Assembly: GCA_022457065.1 (NCBI GenBank)
Contig: JAJGBQ010000006.1
Location: 744,001-808,000 of the forward strand
Origin: Curvularia sp. ZM96
Lineage: Eukaryota > Ascomycota > Dothideomycetes > Pleosporales > Pleosporaceae
Reading direction: 5' to 3'
Length of the DNA: 64,000 bases
Shown here piece by piece: positions 11,324 through 21,510 of the stretch. Position 1 is the stretch's first letter; each line of letters opens with the position of its first letter. The notes beneath the pieces are model-generated. The model ran no database searches and was not told the DNA's origin. It saw nothing but the letters and a program-made list of their open reading frames with translations. The position numbers and the translations under genes were made by a program.

Positions 11324-12054
11324 CTACGACTCGGTCTTGACGCGGGCCTTGCCGTTGGTAACCTTGACACCGAGTTGCTTCGCGCGGGCAATGATGTCGA
11401 TACGCTTTCGTGCTGATACGGCGTGGGCGATCCTGGAAATATTGTCAGCGGGTTGTGTGGTGCACGACGCGGTCAGGTAAACATACTCTGCGGCGAAGGT
11501 GCTGTTGTGCATGAGGAGAAGGTCAACATCGGCGACTGAAATCGTTAGCTGACATTCACATATGCTGCAGCAATTGACATATAGCCTACCGTTGTTGACG
11601 ACAAAAGCCTTGTGGCCGCTGGGCATCATGTGGCGGGTCTTCTTGTTGGAGCCGTATCCGATCTGCAAGTCATTCCGTCAGCCCTTGTCCTCCAAAAAAT
11701 TCCCTGTTGCTCCAGAACGCGAATATCGGCAGCGAAAAAAAAGTCCTTCGGGAATCGGGTGGATGTGGCAGTCGTACCTTAGGCATAGCAGCCTGGCCCT
11801 TGAACCGCCTGCGGACGGCGTTGTCGATACCCTTGGGCTTGCGCCATGATGGGTCAACGCCTACCCATTGTCAGATCCTGTTCCTTCGATACCCGTTTCC
11901 GAATGTCTCTTACACTTGAAGCGGTCCGACTGGTGGCGGTTGAAGCGCTTGCGGTCTGTAAATGGATACGTCAGTCGCGAAATTTCGAGGTCATCGAGGT
12001 AGGTGCCGGCGTACGCTTCTTGATGATCGGGACGTGCTTCTTAGCGGCGACCAT
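11324..12054 (-). CDS. RPL32: 60S ribosomal protein eL32
   Basis: The coding exons in transcript order are 12054-12015, 11955-11914, 11860-11778, 11662-11590, 11535-11487 and 11432-11324: 396 nt and 131 aa, with every junction in phase. The product begins [13 protein letters not shown] and contains the family signatures [47 protein letters not shown] and an [17 protein letters not shown] C-terminal helix. It is a structural protein of the large ribosomal subunit. The six-exon structure, with exons as short as 40-49 nt, is typical of highly expressed fungal ribosomal genes. A further intron ending immediately before the ATG is annotated separately. Confidence 0.96.
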
Positions 12055-12104
12055 CTACAGAGAGTCAGTACAGTGGCAGCAATGCATGGCCATGGGATAC
12101 GCAC
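12055..12104 (-). promoter_or_regulatory. Probable 5' UTR intron of the eL32 gene
   Basis: On the minus strand a branch-site-like TACTGAC is followed by CTCTCTGTAG directly before the start codon, and a GTGCGT donor lies 50 nt upstream. The initiation codon would be the first three bases of its exon. No frame constrains the donor, so its exact position is tentative. Confidence 0.55.
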
Positions 12105-13092
12105 TTTGACTGCTGTGTGGTTAGTTGTCGTGAGGAACGGGACGTTGTCGAGGTGCTGCGAAAATCAAGCCCGGCACTGTTGGCTCTGCTAAGACGCTAA
12201 GCAAACCTAAGCGAGCATCCCAGCCACACTTTGTGGCGCAACGCCCGTGACTGTCTGGCGGGCCTCACCATAATGGGTGCATTGCCGAATTATAAATTTC
12301 GTTGTAGCGGTGAAACTTATGTTCTCGTTCAAAAGCTTGATTCCTAGTGCTGGCTATCTACCACTGACAAAATCTCACAAAGACATACATGCCATGTTGT
12401 AGATGGATGCTTCCATCCGGTCTGCAGACCCACATCTGCAAAAGCCCTAGACAATTTTACGACAGCCTAGAAGTGGCTCATTCGCCCACACCTTGCGCCA
12501 TGCTCACCTTTCTACGCTGACTCTCCCATAACCAGTAAGGCCGGCCAATCAACACAGCAAATGATGCATGACTGTGACAACTACCGCTACGTCTAAAAAT
12601 TGATTTGTAAGTGCTAAGAACATAGTAAACCATATAACTGTAGCCACTACAGTTACTTTTGAAGTAGAATTGTAAGTACTAAGAACATAGCAAGCAAAGG
12701 ATAGTTGTGACAACTACAGCTGCTTTTAAGCATAGTTGTAGCCACTAATAAAATGGTCAACGATAGATGGCTGTGACAACTACAGCCATTTTCAGATTTC
12801 ATTAGTTGTAGGAGAGCTCACATCTCTACACTGACCAATAGAAAATGCCGGTATATATTACTCATACTCAGCTACTATATCTATGGGTGGTTTGGTGACC
12901 CACGAAAACTGGCCCAAGGGGTATGTTATGCTCACGTGAATGTCCTAATCATGTATCGAGTGAACCCGCCTTCTGATGCGTAAGCCGTCTTCGGCCATAG
13001 CAAGTCATACCATGCCTTTTACCGACTCCCCGCTAGTCAGCTGAGAAGAGACTCAATTCGCCGAAAGACTAGTGTTAATGCGGTAGAGTTGC
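12105..13092. other. Intergenic region between the eL32 and DCN1 genes
   Basis: Apart from the repeat array at 12573-12810 I see no gene. The left part is the eL32 promoter and the right part the DCN1 3' flank. Confidence 0.5.
12573..12810. repeat. Array of short palindromes and direct repeats (possible MITE remnant)
   Basis: TGTGACAACTAC occurs at 12573, 12706 and 12772. TTGTAAGT[GA]CTAAGAACATAG is duplicated at 12605 and 12670, 65 bp apart. TGTAGCCACTA occurs near 12639 and 12738. Several occurrences form small perfect hairpins: AGTTGT/ACAACT around 12704, GGCTGT/ACAGCC around 12769 and CTGTAG/CTACAG around 12638. No coding capacity or clear terminal repeats were seen. Confidence 0.65.
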
Positions 13093-15467
13093 TCAATACT
13101 CCTCCTCCATAATCTCCTCTTTAGTATCCCCCCGCTTCTCCTTCTTGACCCATTCCACAAACTCGTCAATGACAGAAGGCCATGAGGATTCCTCGTTCCA
13201 GAAACCCATAGACTCATCTTCAAGGGTGAGCTGTGCAAACTTGAGTGTCTCATTCCACATGTCCTTGTTGACGCTCTTCTTCCATTCAGAGTTGACGAAC
13301 TCGGTCCACCAGCTCAACCACGGTGTCTTCTCAGTTGACCACTTAACTGCTGACAGTTGTGACGCAAAAAGTAATTCCCAGAATACGACTGCGTTGTCGA
13401 GAGCGACGGCTTTTTGGCCTGGAGCTCTGGCAAGGGGGAAAGTGTACTTGTAGACTCGAGTGAAGAGATCCTTGTTCTTGGGGAGTTCGTCCTTGAGACT
13501 TTGGATGTACGCCTTTTGCTTCTCAACAGTGTCGCAGCTGTCTCAGTTAGAATCTGGAAAGCCTTTCACGAAAATAACTGTGCTATATGACTTACTTGCG
13601 CTCTGACCAGCCCTTGACGAAACCTTCGCGGCCCATCTCGCCCATAGTTGGTGCCTGGACGATCTCAAAAGTGGCTAAGGCGTCCAGATCTTCTGCATTG
13701 ACCCCTATGTCCTCGAAGAATTTCATGGTACCCTCAGCTCCGACAATGTCTTTGTCCTGAGCATCAGCCTCTCGGTATTTGTCGAACAGGGTGTTGAGAG
13801 CAGACTTGGATGCAGACGAAGGCTGAGGGGCGCCGCCACCACCATAGTACCTACAATGCGGTGTCAGTGATTATCGTTTTGGCCTAGAGTTTGATAGTAG
13901 AAATCGCATAACACGTTGATTAGTAATGAGCAGGGATGAGTGTATATGCCAAATAGACCCGAGATCATCGTGTGACGAGTCGGCAAGCCTTGGAAGAGTA
14001 GGGTTGTTGTACAAGACCTGACTGAGGTGTTCAGATTGCAGCCGTTGCTGTTCTATCTGAAAGGTACGGGACTCAGCCGGTACCGGGGAGACAGATGATA
14101 GGATCCAAGGTTCACTGGCATGGTCGAACTCCTTCTGTCCAGAGACTGCGCCATAGATGCGTGGACGACTGTTTTCATGGGAACCGGAGCTCGAGCCAGA
14201 TCCAGCGGAGCTGATGCGTTGTCGCCTGTTACGCCCTGCAAGCAGTCTGGCTCTGTCCTCGGAGGAACCAAACATGGCGAACTGCACCTCGAAGCTTTTT
14301 ACTGCTGCTGCCGGGAGCCCTGTATTTGCCTCGACTGATCAACGCAAGCAGCGTTTTTACACGGGTTGAAATGAGCGGCAGTGGTGTAAGGCGGGAAGAC
14401 AGGTCTATAATGCAGTGACCCTGTTGTGTGCCGCGTATTGTCGTTCGTGACTACTACAGCTGCTCTTCCACGTGTGGAAGTCTTGATCGTGTTGTGGCAA
14501 CCCGTCACCACTTGCATGCAACACGCCGTAGCTTCCGACTTGCTCAGAGACCTTCATTTGCACCCATATACGTGAGGTTTCCACATTCTCAGCCCTTGAC
14601 AGTTATGAAATATCTCCTTGCATCTGTTGCGAGTTTGGACCAGCATATTCAAGGCGGTCCGGTTCGCAGGTCGGTCGAAATTACTTGGGTACTCCGCTGT
14701 GCTCATATTCGTAGGCGATTTGATGTGGCGATCGTGCTAGAAAATGCTACAACAAGCAAAGAAGACAGTACTTACGCATTCACTGCACTCTGTGGATCCC
14801 ATCCATGGCTCTTCAGCGTCCTTATGGCCGAGTTTCGGTCGACTTGGGTGAAGTTTATGAATTGCTGAATGGCAGCCTTCTGCTGAGAGCTGTACACTGC
14901 CGGCATTTTGTGTTAGCGCGCGGTATGGACGAAGTCTGGGTGGTGATTGCAAGCTTGAGAGGCGCAACGATCGCGGGGGTGCTAGTTGTTGTGCGAGCGA
15001 TATGACGGGGTTCAGGGCAGAACAAAGGAACGAGAGGGCATAAGAGAAAAGCGGAAGACTGTGCAGAACGTGTGAACGTGTGCAGTTCCCGTTGCGCGCC
15101 TCAAATTACAGATCGGGGTTGAATGGAATGGTAGGACTGGCGGGATCTTGGGCAGGCTGTGACGCAGCGAGGCATCAATTGGCCGACCCCGCCGACAGCC
15201 CACCATTGGCCCCTTGGCTGTCAGCCACAGGCCTCGGAATTGATGTTAGAGCCGCGGCGACAGGGTTAATCTGCAGCCTGCCCTCTGATCTCACTAGTAG
15301 GACGTGTAGATAGCAACTTAGATATTTAATGGAAAAAAAGTCGCCAACTTACCTGTCTTCGGGTCCGGTGCTGCACTCTTGCCCTTCTTGACAGCCTTGG
15401 TCTTTTTCTCGGTACCGCCCGTTGCCGCGCCATCGTCCGTAGCTGTGCTCTTGCGCTTGGGTGGCAT
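13093..15467 (-). CDS. DCN1: DCN1-like cullin neddylation factor
   Basis: Exons in transcript order are 15467-15353, 14896-14776, 13850-13596 and 13537-13093: 936 nt and 311 aa, all phases closing. The N-terminus is MPPKRKS with a lysine-rich stretch. Next comes a UBA-like segment (QQKAAIQQFINFT, LKSHGWDPQSAVNA), then an EF-like region with LFDKYRE, and the C-terminal PONY/cullin-binding domain (KDLFTRVYKYTFPLAR, ALDNAVVFWELLF, LSWWTEFV, ESSWPSVIDEFVEW). DCN1 is an E3 for NEDD8: it binds the E2 Ubc12 and a cullin to promote cullin neddylation. Introns 1 and 2 are 456 and 925 nt, far above the roughly 50-nt norm of neighbouring genes. The last intron is 58 nt. Confidence 0.92.
13851..14775 (-). 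other. 925-nt intron 2 of DCN1, containing a same-strand open frame
   Basis: The flanking GTAAGT and TTGTAG splice signals join the UBA-like exon to the YYGGGG exon in frame. Inside, on the same strand, 14287-13871 is an open 138-codon frame starting MQFAMFGSSEDR, with low-complexity Ser/Gly. I cannot assign it to a family. It may be a chance frame, an alternative first exon or a small nested gene. Confidence 0.4.
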
Positions 15468-16096
15468 GGGTGGGTCAGTGTCTTCTTCCGTCCTGTTGGT
15501 AGAGGGTTGTTGTTTTTAGGTGGCTCAGTGGTGTGACAGTGGGATGTAGTCTGCGATGTAGAGGTGCGCTCTGGTCAGGCACGAAGGAGCTCGTGCACTT
15601 TGTTGATATCTGTGCGCCTGAAGCAGAGCAGTTGACTAGCCAAGCCGCAAACGGTTACCATACTATAGTAGGTCGGATTGCCCCAATAGGCAAGCGATAT
15701 GGGAATGCGAGTGCACAGAATGCAGTTAGATCCTGCTCGACCGAGTTGAGTATTCTTGGTGAAGGTGTGCGTGTGCTAAAGGTCGCTAGGAGCACCTTTG
15801 GCGGCTCTAGTAATGCGTGAAAACAGTGTTGGTGAATGAACCAAAATGCGTAAGTGAGCACGTCCAGCCCGACACACTAGCGGCCAAATCGCAAAAGTGA
15901 CGCGGAGTCATGTGCTTTTGAAAACCATACATCATACCAATTGCTACGCAACCCCCAAGTGAAAGCAAGTCATGAGCATCAATCACGTGAATCATGCACG
16001 TGCAGGTTTTGCTCCGTCTTGCGCCAAAAGAGTCACAGAAGCAGCTTGTATCATACACATTCGTTCGCCAACAAGGTGCCATGCACCAGCAAATAC
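15468..16096. other. Intergenic region upstream of DCN1
   Basis: This spacer lies between the DCN1 start and the POL12 stop, both minus strand. No gene was seen. A pair of CACGTG boxes at 15984-16002 is listed separately. Confidence 0.5.
15984..16002. promoter_or_regulatory. Pair of CACGTG E-boxes
   Basis: Two perfect CACGTG palindromes at 15984-15989 and 15997-16002 are separated by 7 nt, about 520 bp upstream of the DCN1 start and 95 bp beyond the POL12 stop. CACGTG is a bHLH binding site. The role here is inferred only from the clustering. Confidence 0.3.
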
Positions 16097-18331
16097 CTAG
16101 ATTCGTACAATATCGACTCGTGTTCGTTCCCAAAGCTTATGCGCCACAGCAACCCCCTTCTCTCTGTCTGCCTGGTTGATGACAGCAGGCTGAACAATCA
16201 TGCGTGCATATGTTCCAGCTGCGCGTCGTTTAGACAGTGTGCCAGGGTTGATTACCAACACAGACTCGACCACCTATGTATCTGTCAGCATGTTCTGTTG
16301 CCAAATGTTCATCATAACACTCACCTTAACTGTGCCCGGTAGCACACTGGGTGTAATTAATACGTCAGGTCGTACATTCAGCATCTCACCCAGTTTGAGA
16401 TAGCTGGTGTCCACCATGGTGCCAAGTGGGAGGAATGGACTAGGCATTTGCTCCTCATCTACTTCTTCGCCTTCCTTTCGTTCACCATTTGCAGTATCGC
16501 GCTTCGTCACCTTCTCTTCGATCGACGTGGGCATAAGTTGCTTCTCTCTCGCAGTCGGCGGGAATAGAGGCAGGAAGCTTCGCTGCTCAATCAAGTTGCG
16601 AACACATCGTTCATAAAGGTTCGTTGCTCGCGCCTTGCCACCTGCGAGTTCTTCTCTTCGGAGCATGTCCAGGTTATCAATTGAAGACATTCCCACAGTC
16701 ATTTCATTCATGCTGACAGTCATCGGGTTTGTAACGCATTGCACCATTTTCCCTGCGGCGCCCAAGCCGAGCTCTTTCTTGATGAATTTGTCTTGTGGAA
16801 AAGCAGCATGGTGATGATGTGCGTCGCGCAGACTGGGTACTAAGAGAATGTTACATGTTGGTACACGTTTATTGAAGTTTTGAATGGCGCTGGAAATGTG
16901 GTATCGGAACAAGTCAGTCATAGTCGCCTGATCTGGATTCGCGCCTGGTGGTGCATCGAAATCGCCTGACCGGATCAGAGGATGCTCTGCGTCGAGAAAG
17001 GGGCCAATCAGAATGATGGAGTCTGCATACGCTTCAGCAGCCTTGTCCAAAAAAGCATGTAGAGGCGCAAAATCAAGGGTTTGATCTGTTGTGTAGGGTC
17101 CCGACGCAATCATCAGAGTCAACGGTCGGACGTTGTCTGGGTCGGAATCGGGTGTGTCAAGGTATCGTGTGTTGATGGCATCAAGCTCTTCTGGCTTGGT
17201 AGCAGGTGGGTTCAGAAGTGGCAATGGGAGGACTTCGGAGACCACAAGAGAGTCACCCGATGCGTTTGTGCCGCGCACGGCAACAATCTGGCCAGGAAAG
17301 AAGTCATAGGACTGCAGTCCTTCAATGTTCAACGGCACGCGACGCCCTGAGCCGTACCGTCGCGAGCCTTCAAGAACAATCGACGCTGGATTGAGCTTGC
17401 CTTCGGTCGTATCACACGCTATCCTTCCAACAGCAATGATCTCGCTAGGTGATGGGTAGCTGGGATTGCCGAATGCGCTCTCGTCCAGACCTGAAGATTC
17501 TCTGAGGATATCACGGAACTCGTCAATCCTGTCGTCTAATACTTCTGATGCCTCTGACAGTTTCATTGCCATGGTTCGATATGAGAACTTGGACATGTCG
17601 GTGTTGGCCTTGAGCTTGATGCGGGGTTCTTTGGGCTCTTCTGAGGGTGGCTCCGGGATGGCAATATCTCCCTGCATGAACTGTTCTGTGATGTCGTTTG
17701 CGTTGGTGCGAGAGGCGAAGTCAAAGACACTGAGCAATGGTTAGAAAGCGCTCATGCAGTACTGTTCGAATGCCTACGGTCCGCCCGACGTCTCGGCCTT
17801 TGGTGTCATGAAACCCCCAGGGGAGCTCATTTCATGTGCTTTGTTCGCTTTACCTCCCGGTGTTTGGAAGGTCGCCTTGCGTTTAACAGTGCTGCCATTG
17901 ACACCGCTTGAGGCACCCTGCCGTGGTGTGTTGGGAACAAGCCCTTCCAGCCTTTTTCAGTCAGTACGCTCTTGTGAGTAACCTGACTGTCTCCGGACAT
18001 ACATATCGTACATGTCCCCGCCCTTGGCTCTTGGTGTTGGTTGACCCCGCTTGGCTTCGTTTCTTTGCTGTGCCTTTCCCCTGCTCTCTCGCTCCAATGC
18101 GTCTTGTATAGTTTTCTTGAAATCTTGTGCAGTCTTCACATCCATCTTGTTTTCTTCTCCGCCCATCTTCATGTTGTATGCTTGCCATTTAAAGTCCAAT
18201 TCCTCAGGCGAGATGGAGTATAACCGGCACATGGATTGCAATTCGGCAAGCACATCAGCGGGGAATTCATCGTCTTTGGTGTCGCAATAGCGCTCGAAGC
18301 GCTCGGTGAGCTCTGTTGCTACGTCGTCCAT
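16097..18331 (-). CDS. POL12: DNA polymerase alpha subunit B
   Basis: Exons in transcript order are 18331-18003, 17951-17778, 17729-16325 and 16273-16097: 2085 nt and 694 aa, in phase throughout. The N-terminal part (MDDVATELTERFE) is helical and is followed by a Ser/Thr/Pro linker with TPRQG and TPGGK segments. An OB-fold region and a catalytically dead calcineurin-like phosphoesterase domain follow, recognisable from PLTLMIASGPYTTD, IILIGPFLDAEHPLI, LLVPSLRDAHHHHAAFPQ and the end WERTRVDIVRI. It tethers the polymerase alpha-primase catalytic subunits and acts at replication initiation in the nucleus. Intron 1 uses GTATGT with a CTGAC branch site. The gene is divergent from the Sec14-type gene, and two ACGCGT boxes lie about 70-83 bp upstream of its start. 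Confidence 0.95.
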
Positions 18332-18400
18332 TCTGAATGCGGGTTTGGGATAGGATGGGATGCTGAGCGCGAAAGCACTTTGCGCGTGGAAACCTGGAAG

Positions 18401-18414
18401 ACGCGTTGACGCGT
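18401..18414. promoter_or_regulatory. Two MCB (MluI cell-cycle box) elements upstream of POL12
   Basis: ACGCGT occurs at 18401-18406 and 18409-18414, overlapping-adjacent and palindromic, 70-83 bp upstream of the POL12 start codon. MBF-type factors bind this motif to drive G1/S expression of replication genes in yeasts. Placement beside a polymerase alpha gene supports function; the binding itself is inferred. Confidence 0.65.
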
Positions 18415-18607
18415 AGAGTGGGACTAGGATAGAGATAGTCTAGCGGCAGGGATCAACATGCATGCAAGGGTCCACTATGTTTCTTAGAAAGTTATCCAGC
18501 GCTGACACCAACCTCAACAACGCAATTGGGATTTCTCTTCTTCGCTCCTATATCGACTAATCTCAAACAATCTCAAGTCACTCTGTTCATATTGTAAATA
18601 TTCCAAA

Positions 18608-19741
18608 ATGTCAGCCATCGGTCCCTTCGCAGAGCCTGCCCCTGGCTGCAAGCCTCCCACTGCTCCCGCCCTGACCGCCGATCAACAGGCCAAGTACGAC
18701 CAGTTCCTTGCCGATGTTCGTACCTGGGACTCGTTGCCCACGTCTTCGGCAAACAATGCTGAAACCTCCCCTGTTATCGACGATGAGCGCATGTGGCTCA
18801 CCCGAGAATGCCTTCTTCGATATCTCCGTGCTTCCAAGTGGAATGTCCAGCAAGCTACACAACGCCTACGCGCTACGCTGATATGGCGACGTGAGTTTGG
18901 CACCGACAAATTGACTGCCGACTACATTTCCGAGGAGAACTCGACTGGCAAGCAAGTCTTGCTAGGTTTTGATGTCGAGGGAAGGCCATGTCTCTACCTA
19001 CTGCCGCAAAACCAGAACACAAAGGAGTCGCCCAAACAGGTGGAGCATCTAGTGTACATGTTGGAACGCACCATCGACGTTCACCCTCCAGGTCAGGAAG
19101 GCCTGGCACTCTTGATTGATTTTAAGAACTCTTCAGCCGGAGGAAACCCTAGCCTGGGACTGGCGAAACAGGTTCTCCATATCTTGCAGAACCACTACCC
19201 CGAGCGACTTGGTAGGGCACTGCTCTCCAATGGTAAGTGTCATCTTGGCTAGGCTCAGTGTATGCTTGCTGACACTGCAATAGTCCCCTGGTATGTCAAC
19301 ACGTTCCTGAAGCTAGTAAACCCGTTCATCGACCCCGTCACCAAATCCAAGATCAAGTCGAACGAGCCCCTTACCAATCACGTACCTTCTTCCCAGCTTA
19401 TGAAGGCTGCTGGCGGAGAAGTGGACTTTAAGTACGACCACGCAGTCTACTGGTCTGCCCTCGACAAACTCGTTACCGAGAGGAGACAGCAGAGGAAAGA
19501 ACGGTGGGAAAAGGCCGGCAAGATGATTGGAGAGAGCGAGATCTACCTGTGGGGTGGAGATGAGCCAAGTCTCAACACTGGAGAGGCAGAGGCAACGGCG
19601 GCAGACGAACCAGCTGCTGTAGCTGACTCAAAAGATGCCGCAACACCCACCGTGACTACAGATGCCAATGGTGCTGAGCTTGTTGACGGTGTAGCGAAGC
19701 TCGACATCAAGGAAGGGGAGCCGGTCAAGGCTGCAGCATAA
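18608..19741 (+). CDS. CRAL-TRIO phosphatidylinositol transfer protein, Pdr16/Sfh3-like
   Basis: Exons are 18608-19232 and 19284-19741, giving 360 aa. The CRAL-TRIO N-terminal helices (TRECLLRYLRASKWNVQQA) are followed by the lipid-binding domain (FDVEGRPCLYLLP, LALLIDFKNSSAGG, LHILQNHYPERLGRAL, VPWYVNTFLKLVNPFIDP, FKYDHAVYWSALDKL). The last segment resembles the C-terminal region of yeast Pdr16/Pdr17, Sec14 homologues that move phosphatidylinositol and sterols between membranes and influence azole tolerance. The final 50 residues are Ala/Asp-rich and probably disordered. The single intron splits the codon after ALLSN. It shares a 276-bp divergent promoter with POL12. Confidence 0.9.
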
Positions 19742-20476
19742 GCGCATGGTTTTACCGCACCACGCCGACATATGCGCATACAATAGACTAATACCACACT
19801 GGCAAATGATAGATCAAGGAGCCCAACATCGATAGACCGGAAACTCCGTATTCTTAGATGAAACTTCTTTATGCACTCATCATTTTTACTTGCTTCTCTT
19901 GTTATATCACTGTTGCTGATCATAGCACGCAACCCCAGTTGGCAGTTAGATGCTAACAGTTTATCAGAAACAAATTGCTCCAGAGCACACGGCTAGCAAA
20001 GCATAAACTGTATTGGCTTTGTGTGAAGTCAATTGCAATTCCTCACCCGAGGAGTTGCACGACAACAGCCACCATCCAGAATGACGCCATAGCACAGGAC
20101 AAAACCAAGCTGTGGCGCAATTTATTATATCACTCTTCTCTCATCTAACAACTTAGCCTTTTTTTTTTTTTTTTTTAAAAAAAGAGCCCTGACCAAGGAA
20201 AAGAAAATCACGATGGTCGTTAATTAAACCTGCAGATTACGCGGCCCACTTGTTGAAATCCGGGTTTGGCGAGCGCTAAGGCGGCACAGTCGGGCTGTTA
20301 GTTTGGAGGACGACCTGGGCTGACGCACATACGATAGTCACGATGTTCTGAGCTTGTCTCGAACTTCTTGTGAAAATCAGGTGCATGGCTGATATGCATG
20401 GCATGGCTTAGAAGTTGGCATGAGGAATTCGAGAGTCTATTGATGATATCAGGTTCATGGCCCGGTTGCCAAGGCC
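19742..20476. other. Intergenic region with a T18-A7 homopolymer tract
   Basis: This is the spacer between convergent genes. It holds a run of 18 T (20159-20176) immediately followed by 7 A. No coding frame is supported. Confidence 0.5.
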
Positions 20477-21510
20477 TTATTGTGTCTCGCCCTTCTTCGC
20501 TGCCATCATCTGGCGATACGCCGCAATCATCTTTTGGCGCTCTTCACCCAGCTCTTCTCGTTTCCTTAGACTACCCGCTGCATTGGGTACATTTGCGACC
20601 TTTGCGCCAGCCCCGTTCTTCACCTTGAATATCTCCCTTGGTGTCTTTGTGAATGTTGGAGGCGCGTGAACAATGTCATGCAATCCTTTCCTTTCTTCCC
20701 TCTTCCTCTTAAGTGCTTCCCATTCATCCTCACTGTCGTGATCCACCTCGCCAACCCTCAGCTTGCGCTTGCCCTTCTTGGCCTTCTTCTTCTTGCCGTC
20801 TACCATTCTCTTGGTTGGCAAATCGGCTGTCTTGTCCTCCCACATGGCCTCGAGCTCGTCCTCTTCTTCCTCTGCTAGTTCCCTTCTCTCCATTTCCTTT
20901 TCACGCAACTTGGCTTCCTCCTCTCTCCATCCTTGTTGCAGACGTTTCAGTCTCCGCTCGTGCTTGGTGACTCTATGGTCGCTCAGACCGGCAATCTTCT
21001 TTCCGGATTTTGCGATACCAGACAATGGTAGCGCCTGGTCCACACGTGTGCGGAAGTCTGCTAAGGACTCTCCGGGCTGGATCTTGAGTACAGGTGTGGG
21101 CTGCGCTGGCTGTTCCTGGGTCTTGGTGTCCTTTTCATCCTTATCTGCATCTGTTTGCGTCGCCGATTGTTGCTTCTTCTGTTTCTTGGGCTTCACCGCG
21201 CCGTCATCAAGGCCGGAACGCCTTTTTTGCCCGCTTTTCGAAAAGGCCATGAGGCGTTGAAAGGCCTTGGGTGTATCGTCTGCGCCATAGCCTTCGACTT
21301 GGGCTACTTTCCGCTTCTTGACCTTCGGGGCGTTGCTGAATGTGCGCGCTTTGCCGACAGCAAGAGGTGCGGCTTGGACTGTAGGTGGAAGGTCGAATCT
21401 GCCCGGGTTGTGTTAGGAGTTGCGGGGCAAGAATGGAATGTTCGAGAGGGGTAGACATGTATGACGTACTGCGACTCGTCCTCCTCTATGCGCTTGTGCT
21501 TGTGAGGCAT
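20477..21510 (-). CDS. Conserved basic coiled-coil protein, probably nucleolar
   Basis: Exons in transcript order are 21510-21470 and 21398-20477: 963 nt and 320 aa. The first exon encodes only MPHKHKRIEEDES plus one split codon. The junction restores QFDLPPT. Visible features are FDLPPTVQAAPLAVGKARTF, a basic KVKKRK signal, DDTPKAFQRLM, repeated Lys-rich stretches (VKPKKQKKQQ, GKKKKAKKGKRKLR), a long charged helix (REEEAKLREKEMERRELAEEEEDELE) and a C-terminal helix ending QKMIAAYRQMMAAKKGE. The composition fits a ribosome-biogenesis or other nucleolar factor, but I do not recognise a named family, so that role is inference. Confidence 0.85.

Noticed and set aside
14428..14868. 146-codon plus-strand frame within DCN1 introns and exon 2
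   Set aside because: It is antisense to a confirmed coding exon and has no recognisable composition.
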